18,075 bases of DNA from UMGS1474 sp050946775. Lineage in GTDB: Bacteria > Bacillota > Clostridia > Oscillospirales > Acutalibacteraceae. Where the stretch lies: the NCBI GenBank assembly GCA_050946775.1, contig JBMNVL010000030.1, positions 1 through 18,075 on the forward strand, written 5' to 3'. Made by a program: the position numbers and the translations under genes. Shown in pieces: positions 12,534 to 18,075 of the stretch (position 1 is the stretch's first letter; each line of letters opens with the position of its first letter). The notes under the pieces are model-generated. The model was not told where the DNA came from and did no database searches. It saw only the letters and a program-made list of their open reading frames with translations.

Positions 12534-12562
12534 TTTACAAAATATAGCACACCGGATATAAT
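12534..12562 (+). promoter_or_regulatory. Macrodomain gene promoter
   Basis: TTTACA (12534-12539), 17-base spacer, TATAAT (12557-12562), about 35 bases before the start codon. Confidence 0.75.
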
Positions 12563-12597
12563 GGTGTCAAGCAAACACGAAAAAGAAGGGATCCTTT

Positions 12598-13371
12598 ATG
12601 ACACAAGCGCAGCGCCGGCGATATTTGATCGACGCCCTGCTGGCCGAACGGCGGGGATACCCGCCCATTGCCGTCCCCGAAGACGAAAACGACCGGCGGG
12701 AGCTTTTGCGCGCGCTGATGAACGTTCGCCCGGCGGCGCCGGCCGACGAGGCGTTTTTGGCGGTGCAGGACGCCTATCTGCGGCAGGCGATCGCCGAAAA
12801 CGGGATCACCGATTTCGCCGCGCTCACCCCGATCCGGGACGATTTGTATCTTTGGCGGGGCGACATCACCACCCTGCGGTGCGACGCCATCGTCAACGCC
12901 GCCAACGCCGGGTTGACCGGCTGTTACCGCCCGGGACACCGGTGCGTCGACAACTGCATCCACACCTTCGCCGGGATCCAACTGCGGCAATTCTGCGCCG
13001 GGCTGATGGAGGCGCAGGGTCACGAGGAGCCGACCGGCGGCGCCAAGATCACCCCGGCCTTCAATCTGCCCTGCCGGTACGTTATCCATACCGTCGGCCC
13101 GATCGTCGGCGGCCCGCTGACCGACCGCCATCGGGCGCAGCTGCGCTCCTGCTACGACGCCTGTCTCAGGCTGGCGGACGAAAACGGGTGCGCCTGCGTC
13201 GCCTTTTGCTGCATCTCCACCGGGGTGTTCGGCTTCCCCCAAAAGGAAGCGGCGGCCATCGCCGTCGACACGGTGAGCGCCTACAAAACCCGGACCGGCA
13301 GCCCGATCAAGGTGATCTTCAACGTCTTTTTGGAGGAGGACGAGGCGCTCTACCGGGCGCTGCTGGCATAA
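12598..13371 (+). CDS. Zinc-containing macrodomain protein-ADP-ribose hydrolase
   Basis: 257 residues, longer than a bare macrodomain because of an N-terminal helical extension (1-75). The domain (about 80-257) has RGDITTLRCDAIVNAANAGL (ADP-ribose loop), then GCYRPGHRCVDNCIH, whose Cys109, His114 and Cys116 match the zinc site of the Zn-macrodomain subfamily. GHEEPTGGAKITPAFNLPCRYVIHTVGP and the ISTGVFGFP phosphate loop complete it. Members remove ADP-ribose from proteins. In Staphylococcus and Streptococcus they are encoded with SirTM and lipoyl-carrier genes; none of these is in the window, so here the enzyme stands alone. ATG 12598 has GAAGGGA upstream, and the stop runs straight into a terminator. 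Confidence 0.93.
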   Translation: MTQAQRRRYLIDALLAERRGYPPIAVPEDENDRRELLRALMNVRPAAPADEAFLAVQDAYLRQAIAENGITDFAALTPIRDDLYLWRGDITTLRCDAIVNAANAGLTGCYRPGHRCVDNCIHTFAGIQLRQFCAGLMEAQGHEEPTGGAKITPAFNLPCRYVIHTVGPIVGGPLTDRHRAQLRSCYDACLRLADENGCACVAFCCISTGVFGFPQKEAAAIAVDTVSAYKTRTGSPIKVIFNVFLEEDEALYRALLA

Positions 13372-13406
13372 AAAAGGATCCCGCCCCTTGGGGCGGGATC
13401 CTTTTT
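13371..13406. terminator. Bidirectional terminator
   Basis: GGATCCCGCCCC/GGGGCGGGATCC (13376-13387, 13390-13401) flanked by A5 and T5, between the convergent macrodomain and HtrA genes. Confidence 0.93.
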
Positions 13407-13416
13407 CTGTTTTCGA

Positions 13417-14877
13417 TCAGCCCTTGCCCTCCTGCAAAACGCAGGAAACGGTGATGGTTTCCACCTGGCGGGTACGGGTGTTGACGTGCAGCAGCGTTAG
13501 GGTGACGGTATCGCCCACCCCGTGGGTCGACAGCTGGGAACGCAGCTCGGCGTAGGTGGTCACCCGCACGCCGTCGACGTGGGTGACGATATCGCCCACC
13601 TCCACGGCGGTGTTCATCAAAGAGGAGTTCTTGTCGATTGAACGGATCTGGAAGCCGTTGTAGTTAGAGTTGGTGGAGGTGTAGGTGTTGCCCCGGATCC
13701 CCAGCGATACCCGGCCCTTGGCGTAGCCGTATTTGATCAGATCGTCGATGATGGTTTTGGCCTCGTTGATCGGGATGGAGAAGCCGAGACTTTCGTATCC
13801 CTCGGCCACGATCTTGGCCGAATTGATCCCCACCACCTGGCCCACGGCGTTGATCAGCGGGCCGCCGGAGTTGCCGGGGTTGATGGTGGCGTCGGTCTGC
13901 AGGCATTTGATGGAATAGCCGGTGTCGTCGTACACGTCCCGCGCCAGACCGGAGATGATGCCCTGGGTGGGCGTCCATTCCAGTCCGCCCGCGCTTCCCA
14001 GCGCGATCACCCTGTCGCCCAGCGTCAGCTGAGCGGAATCGCCGAATTCGGCCGGCGTCAGCCCGGTGGCCTCCACCTTGATGACCGCCAGATCGGTGTC
14101 GGCGTCGGTGCCCACGACGGTCGCCTCCTGATAGGTCGTGCCGTCGTGAGTCTTGACGTCGATGCGGGCATACTGAATGCCGGTGTTTTCGTTGATGACG
14201 CAATGCTGGTTGGTGATGATATAGCCGTCGGCGGTCATCACGATGCCGGTCGAGGTGCTGGCCTTGACCAGGTCGTCGTCCGAGGTGGACTGGTTGAACC
14301 CGAAGGGATCGAACTGGCTGTTGCGCTCGTAAGTGGTGATCACCACGGTGCTGTCGAGATTTTTCTGGATGATCGCCTGGGTGGACAGGGCGTCGGTGTC
14401 CTCGATCTCCCGGATCTCCAGCGTCGGCGCGTTTTCGTTGACCGGCGCGTCGTCAGCGGAATCGGCGGTCGACGTCCCGCCGCCGTTGCTTACCGGCAGA
14501 CGGTCCCGCCGGTCGATCGCCAGCGCCAGCATCACCGACAGGGCGACGATGGCCGCCACGCAGATACACGCCAACGCCGCCATCAGCGCCGAGACACCGC
14601 TTTTCTTCTTTTTGGGCGCCGGCGCCGGGGTGGCCGGCTGCTGCCAGCCGTAGGGATCGTAAGGCCGCCCGGCGGTATAGTGATAGGTCGGCGGCGTCCA
14701 GGCCGGCCGCTCCACCGTCGGCTCGACCGGCTGAGGCGCCGGCTGCTCGACCGGCTGTTCGCTTGGCTGTTCCGCCGTCGGCTCGACCGGCTGCGGTGCC
14801 GGTTGTTCGTCCGGCTGCGGTATCGGTTGTTCGTTCACCGGCGGTTCGGCCGGCTGCTGGGGATCAAAAGGATACAT
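13417..14877 (-). CDS. Membrane-anchored HtrA/DegP-like S1C serine protease
   Basis: 486 residues. Residues 1-90 are a cytoplasmic Pro/Gln/Glu-rich tail, followed by KKKK and one membrane segment (about 96-121), a linker, the trypsin-like domain and a C-terminal PDZ domain (about 390-480). The catalytic triad is intact: His225 (TNQHC), Asp262 (DADTDLAV) and Ser337 (NPGNSGGPL). Such proteases degrade or refold misfolded proteins outside the membrane. ATG 14877 preferred to an upstream in-frame GTG (14886), because AAAGG is 10 bases before the ATG but only 1-2 bases before the GTG. It lies 89 bases after the histidine kinase on the same strand, an arrangement also seen in wal-type and css-type loci, so the two-component system may control it. 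Confidence 0.93.
   Translation of the reverse strand: MYPFDPQQPAEPPVNEQPIPQPDEQPAPQPVEPTAEQPSEQPVEQPAPQPVEPTVERPAWTPPTYHYTAGRPYDPYGWQQPATPAPAPKKKKSGVSALMAALACICVAAIVALSVMLALAIDRRDRLPVSNGGGTSTADSADDAPVNENAPTLEIREIEDTDALSTQAIIQKNLDSTVVITTYERNSQFDPFGFNQSTSDDDLVKASTSTGIVMTADGYIITNQHCVINENTGIQYARIDVKTHDGTTYQEATVVGTDADTDLAVIKVEATGLTPAEFGDSAQLTLGDRVIALGSAGGLEWTPTQGIISGLARDVYDDTGYSIKCLQTDATINPGNSGGPLINAVGQVVGINSAKIVAEGYESLGFSIPINEAKTIIDDLIKYGYAKGRVSLGIRGNTYTSTNSNYNGFQIRSIDKNSSLMNTAVEVGDIVTHVDGVRVTTYAELRSQLSTHGVGDTVTLTLLHVNTRTRQVETITVSCVLQEGKG
14711..14817 (-). repeat. 60-bp-period direct repeat in the HtrA proline tail
   Basis: 14711-14757 and 14771-14817 match at about 41 of 47 positions and encode the repeated PAPQPVEPT/EQP blocks of the N-terminal tail. 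It looks like an in-frame segmental duplication. Confidence 0.75.
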
Positions 14878-14911
14878 AAAGGTCACACCTTTCGGGATTG
14901 GTTACGGGTAT

Positions 14912-14917
14912 AGTATA
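14912..14917 (-). promoter_or_regulatory. Possible -10 box for the HtrA gene
   Basis: TATACT on the minus strand, 35 bases before the HtrA start codon, in the gap after the kinase gene. No convincing -35 box is placed 16-18 bases upstream, so an activator-dependent promoter or chance are both possible. Confidence 0.35.
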
Positions 14918-14966
14918 GCCGCCATTTGTGACGATTTTTTGAAGGAAATGCGGATTTTTCTTAAAT

Positions 14967-16409
14967 TCAGGCGTCCGGCAGCCAAAATTCGAACTCGGTG
15001 TATTCGTTTTCCGCCGAACGCACCGTGATCTCGCCGTGGTGCTGGTTGATGACGCTTTTGACGATGTACAGCCCCAGACCCACGCCGGATTTGTCCAGAC
15101 CGCGGGACTTGTCGCTTTTATAAAACCGCTCGAAGATATGGAGCATCTCCTGGTGGGGAATGCCGGCGCCGGTGTTGCGCACCGCATAGTAGATCCGCCC
15201 GTCCTGCCGGCGGAACCGGATGGCAATGGTGCCGCCCTCATCGGTGAATTTCACCGCGTTTTCGATCAGGTTGTAGATCACCTGGCCGATCAGATCGAAG
15301 TCCGCCCGCACCGTCAGATTGTCGCAATCCTCCAGTCCGGTGACGTTGATATGCTTTTCCTCCAGCCGCTGCTCAAAGGACAACAGCGTCGAGCAGGTGA
15401 TCTCCATCAGATCGAACCGCACCCGGTTGATCCGCAGCTCACCGGCGTCGATGCGGGACAGATCCAGCATCGAGCGCACCAGCCGGGACAGCCGCTTGAC
15501 CTCGTCGGAAATGATCTTGAGGTATTTGTCCTGCTGGTCGGGCGGGATGGTGCCGTCGAGGATGCCGTCGATAAAGCCGGCGATGGTGGTCATCGGGGTC
15601 TTCAGCTCGTGGGAGACGTTGGCGACGAAGCTGCGGCGCATATCCTCCACCCCCGACAGGGAGATGGCCATGTTGTTGAGCGCCGTCGCCAGCTCGGCCA
15701 CCTCGTCCCGGCCCTTGACCGGGATGCGGGCGGAAAAATCGCCCTCGCCGAACCGCCGGGTCGCCACCGCCATCTGCCGCAGCGGCCGCACCAGCCGGTA
15801 GGTCATGGCGTAGACCACCACGAAGGTCAGCGCCAGCACCCCCAGCGCCGACAGGGAAAAGACCCGCAGGTTGTTGACGATATAATCCCCCAGGCTGTCC
15901 GCCGGGATGGACACGAACACGTAGCCGATCTGCACCTGGCCGTCGCCCACCGTGACCCGCCGGGCGGACACGTACTGGGGCGTGCTGTACACCCCCTGCA
16001 GCGTGCCGACCCGGAAAAAGTTATCCTCCTCCGGGGACTGCACCTTTTCCAGCACCGAGGGCGGGATGGTGATCTGGGAATAGGCCACCTCCGGCCCGTC
16101 CGAGCCGATGACGGTCACTCCCTGGTTATCGGTGACCAGCACCCGGGCGTTGTCGATCTCGGTCAGAGGGCGCAGCAGCGGCGACAGGGCATTGGCGGAG
16201 ATGACGTACTGGTTGGTGCCCGCGTCGTACACCGTCCGCTCGCTGGTCAGACTGGCCACGTTGGCGGCGGCGCGTTCCATCCATTCCTGCTTGTCGCTCA
16301 GCCAAAAGCGGGTGAACAGGATCGACTGCACCGCGCCCATGGCGGTAAAGCTGATCAGGATGATGACGGACAAAACGGTGAGATACTTGGAAAAAATGCT
16401 CTTGAACAT
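14967..16409 (-). CDS. Sensor histidine kinase (WalK/PhoR-like)
   Basis: 480 residues. Two membrane segments (about 10-32 and 183-204) flank an extracytoplasmic sensor domain (33-182). HAMP follows (about 205-255). The HisKA domain has SHELKTPMTTI with the phospho-acceptor His267. The ATPase domain has the N box around Asn384 (NLIENAVKF), the G1 box NTGAGIP, the F box FERFYKSDKSR and the G2 box SGVGLGLYIV. It should phosphorylate the adjacent OmpR-type regulator. No cytoplasmic PAS domain is evident between HAMP and HisKA, unlike typical WalK. ATG 16409 overlaps the regulator's TGA by one base (TGATG), so the pair is translationally coupled. The signal sensed is unknown; the HtrA neighbour suggests envelope stress. 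Confidence 0.95.
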   Translation of the reverse strand: MFKSIFSKYLTVLSVIILISFTAMGAVQSILFTRFWLSDKQEWMERAAANVASLTSERTVYDAGTNQYVISANALSPLLRPLTEIDNARVLVTDNQGVTVIGSDGPEVAYSQITIPPSVLEKVQSPEEDNFFRVGTLQGVYSTPQYVSARRVTVGDGQVQIGYVFVSIPADSLGDYIVNNLRVFSLSALGVLALTFVVVYAMTYRLVRPLRQMAVATRRFGEGDFSARIPVKGRDEVAELATALNNMAISLSGVEDMRRSFVANVSHELKTPMTTIAGFIDGILDGTIPPDQQDKYLKIISDEVKRLSRLVRSMLDLSRIDAGELRINRVRFDLMEITCSTLLSFEQRLEEKHINVTGLEDCDNLTVRADFDLIGQVIYNLIENAVKFTDEGGTIAIRFRRQDGRIYYAVRNTGAGIPHQEMLHIFERFYKSDKSRGLDKSGVGLGLYIVKSVINQHHGEITVRSAENEYTEFEFWLPDA

Positions 16410-17107
16410 CAGGCATCCTTGTCCTTCACTTCAAACTTGTATCCCACGCCCCAGACGGTCTTGAGCGTCCATTGATCGCTGACGCCGTCCAGCTTTTCCC
16501 GCAGGCGCTTGACGTGGACGTCCACCGTGCGGCTGTCGCCGTAATACTCGAATCCCCATACCTCGTCGAGCAGCTGGTCACGGGTGTAGACCCGGTTGGG
16601 ATTGCTGGCCAGATGGAAGATCAGCTCCATCTCCTTGGGCGGCGCGTCCACCTGCTTGCCGTCCACCCGCAGCTCGTAGTTTTCCATATTGATATACAGC
16701 TTGTCGAACTTGACTTCCCGCTTTTTCTGCCCTTCGCTGACGCCGCTGCGGCGCAGCACCGCCTTGATCCGGGCGATGACCTCCTTGGCGTCGAAGGGCT
16801 TGACGACGTAGTCGTCGGCACCCAGCTCCAGCCCGAGGATCCGGTCGAACACCTCGCCCTTGGCGGTCAGCATGATGATGGGGCACGTCGAGGTCTTGCG
16901 GATCTCCCGGCAGACCTGCCATCCGTCCAGCTCGGGCATCATCACGTCCAGCAGCAGCAGATCCGGCTCGCTTTGGCGAAACAGCTCCAGCGCCTGCTTG
17001 CCGTTGTGGGCCAAAAGCGGCTGGTAGCCTTCCTTTTCCAGATACAGGCGCAGCAGCTCGCATATGTTTTTGTCGTCGTCGACGACCATGATCTTCAAAG
17101 GTGCCAT
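16409..17107 (-). CDS. OmpR/PhoB-family response regulator
   Basis: 232 residues. The receiver domain (1-120) has the acidic pair Asp10-Asp11, the phospho-acceptor Asp54 (LLLLDVMMPELDGW), Thr81 and Lys103 (VVKPFD). The winged-helix DNA-binding domain (about 133-228) ends KTVWGVGYKF, with SRTVDVHVKRLREKL as recognition helix. Start ATG 17107 chosen because MAPLKIMVVDDDKN is the normal receiver start, and GTGAGAGGACA precedes it. It is the partner of the kinase immediately downstream. Confidence 0.95.
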   Translation of the reverse strand: MAPLKIMVVDDDKNICELLRLYLEKEGYQPLLAHNGKQALELFRQSEPDLLLLDVMMPELDGWQVCREIRKTSTCPIIMLTAKGEVFDRILGLELGADDYVVKPFDAKEVIARIKAVLRRSGVSEGQKKREVKFDKLYINMENYELRVDGKQVDAPPKEMELIFHLASNPNRVYTRDQLLDEVWGFEYYGDSRTVDVHVKRLREKLDGVSDQWTLKTVWGVGYKFEVKDKDA

Positions 17108-17137
17108 TGTCCTCTCACTCCTCACGTGGTTGCTTTC

Positions 17138-17143
17138 AGTTTA
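17138..17143 (-). promoter_or_regulatory. Possible extended -10 promoter for the two-component operon
   Basis: Minus-strand TGGTAAACT (extended -10, hexamer 17143-17138), 31 bases before the regulator start. A poor -35 (TTCATA at 17168-17163) lies 19 bases away; further upstream TTGACA is present near 17190 but lacks a good -10. Assignment is tentative. Confidence 0.35.
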
Positions 17144-17218
17144 CCAGAAAGCGGCAGCGGTGTATGAACGAATTTTGAAGGAATTGTCAAAAAATTTCCG
17201 GCAGGGCGGTCAGGGCGG

Positions 17219-17247
17219 TTGAAAACCGGCCGCGTTCATGCTACAAT
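17219..17247 (+). promoter_or_regulatory. Promoter of the small membrane protein gene
   Basis: TTGAAA (17219-17224), 17-base spacer, TACAAT (17242-17247), 23 bases before the start codon. Its presence argues against the longer frame starting at 17238. Confidence 0.7.
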
Positions 17248-17270
17248 ATCCGCAAACGGAGGCGATGACA

Positions 17271-17711
17271 ATGCGTTTTGCAGCCAGACTCTGCCGCGTC
17301 GGGATGTGGATCACCATGCTGGCCGGCGGCTTTTTCCAATGGGCGGGGATCGTGGGGATCGCCATCAACAACGCCCGCTCCGACCGGCCGTATACCGTTT
17401 GGCCGCTGGCGGCGGCCACCGTGGTGCTGATGGCGGCGGTGATCTGGTTCGCCGCGGCGCCGCGGCACCGTCTGCCGGGGGTGATCGCCGCCGGGCTGGC
17501 GTCGATCGTCATCGGCGCCTGCGCGCTGGATCTGTGGCAGACGTTTGAGGTCAGCGCCGTCGTGGTGGGCGGGCTGACGCTTGGCACCCTGATCTGGCGG
17601 CATCTGAGCGTAACGCTGGCGTTTTTCTTTATGCTGGCCGCCTATCTGCTGGAAAACACGGCGCCGGCGCCCGAACGGGAGGACGACGGATCGTCCACCA
17701 TCCTCGGTTAA
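17271..17711 (+). CDS. Small four-helix membrane protein, unknown function
   Basis: 146 residues with four hydrophobic stretches (about 11-32, 43-62, 69-86 and 95-127, the last perhaps two helices) and a charged tail ending EREDDGSSTILG. I do not recognise the family. GGAGG (17258-17262) is 8 bases before ATG 17271, whereas an in-frame ATG at 17265 is too close to it. The gene has its own promoter and diverges from the two-component operon. Its stop codon overlaps the stop of the opposing XRE gene by four bases (TTAA), with no terminator between. Confidence 0.75.
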   Translation: MRFAARLCRVGMWITMLAGGFFQWAGIVGIAINNARSDRPYTVWPLAAATVVLMAAVIWFAAAPRHRLPGVIAAGLASIVIGACALDLWQTFEVSAVVVGGLTLGTLIWRHLSVTLAFFFMLAAYLLENTAPAPEREDDGSSTILG

Positions 17712-18075
17712 CCCTCCGGCGGCGTCGACAGCTCCATCAAATACGCGAGCGCCTTTTGCTGGTCGGCCAGATCCATCTGGCGGAACAGCACCAGCATCTG
17801 GCGTTCGTTTTGCTCCCGCTGGGAGAGCCCGAAGGCGTCCTTGTACCCCTCCGGCAGGGTGCCGGTCCGCTGGCCGACCGCCGGCGCGCCGAACAGCCCG
17901 GCGTCGGGATCGATCAAATGGTCGGCGGTCAGGTTGTAAATGCGCGCCAGCCGCAAAAGCAGCGCCAGATCGGGATAGCTTTTGCCGCTTTCGTAAAAAG
18001 CGTAGGTACACCGCTCGATATGCAGCATATCCGCCAGCTGCTGCTGGGTAAGATCGCTGGCCTTGCGCAGCATTT
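17708..18075 (-). CDS. XRE-family transcriptional regulator, N-terminus cut by window edge
   Basis: At least 122 residues; the frame stays open to the right edge. The helix-turn-helix MLRKASDLTQQQLADMLHIERCTYAFYESGKSYPDL begins within the first visible residues, and relatives carry about 8-10 residues before it, so the methionine at 18073 is probably internal. The C-terminal part (about 60-121) contains a charged SQREQNERQMLVLFRQMDLADQQKALAYLMEL helix, common in phage-repressor-like and ImmR-like regulators. Target unknown. Confidence 0.85.
   Translation of the reverse strand, partial: MLRKASDLTQQQLADMLHIERCTYAFYESGKSYPDLALLLRLARIYNLTADHLIDPDAGLFGAPAVGQRTGTLPEGYKDAFGLSQREQNERQMLVLFRQMDLADQQKALAYLMELSTPPEG

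Noticed and set aside
15036..16475. 479-codon plus-strand frame opposite the histidine kinase
   Set aside because: Shadow of a gene with all kinase motifs intact.
1..18075. CRISPR array, phage or conjugative element
   Set aside because: No regularly spaced repeats, integrase, transposase, capsid or relaxase genes seen; gene content and composition look like stable chromosome.

Overview
The window looks like chromosome from a GC-rich (about 60%) low-GC-phylum relative, most likely a Clostridia / Oscillospiraceae-type gut Firmicute. This rests on gene content (CsoR, OhrR, DegV, an MGDG-synthase-type glycosyltransferase, PlsY, DUF2975/XRE, DUF4173, DUF3737, a WalK-like kinase with HtrA), strong AGGAGG-type ribosome binding sites, near-consensus TTGACA-N17-TATAAT promoters, and short intergenic hairpin repeats of a style common in that group. 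No species can be named from the sequence alone. I saw no rRNA, tRNA, CRISPR array, transposase or phage gene.

Layout. 1-640 (minus): a copper module, csoR followed by the first 51 codons of a CopA-type P-ATPase, driven by a consensus promoter whose 17-bp spacer is a CsoR palindrome. 653-2421 (minus): a peroxide module of glutathione peroxidase, a four-cysteine TSCPD protein, an FMN split-barrel protein and an OhrR-type MarR sensor. It has a 10-bp-arm palindrome directly downstream of the -10 box. 2422-2958: a gene-free stretch holding a short hairpin repeat, a 140-bp MITE-like inverted-repeat element and a strong promoter in front of foldable RNA. 2959-5645 (plus): DegV fatty-acid-binding protein, diacylglycerol glycosyltransferase-like protein and PlsY-like acyltransferase, a plausible membrane-lipid module. 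5700-5920: repeat-bearing spacer.

5921-8456 (minus): DUF2975 membrane protein, small XRE regulator and a DUF4173 membrane protein with a proline-repeat N-terminus, in one tight operon. 8512-9467 (plus): a DUF3737 beta-helix protein. 9491-12460 (minus): a large exported-sensor protein ending in an HD-GYP c-di-GMP phosphodiesterase domain. 12534-13371 (plus): a zinc-containing macrodomain ADP-ribose hydrolase. 13417-17107 (minus): an OmpR-type response regulator, a HAMP/HisKA kinase and a membrane-anchored HtrA protease, a cell-envelope stress set. 17219-17711 (plus): a small four-helix membrane protein. 17708-18075 (minus): a partial XRE regulator.

Taken together the window is mostly housekeeping and stress biology: metal and peroxide sensing, membrane lipid assembly, envelope surveillance and second-messenger turnover. 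The less ordinary parts are the two self-regulated stress operons with readable operators, the OhrR-Gpx pairing in place of OhrR-Ohr, the MITE-like element, and the structured leader or small RNA upstream of degV.
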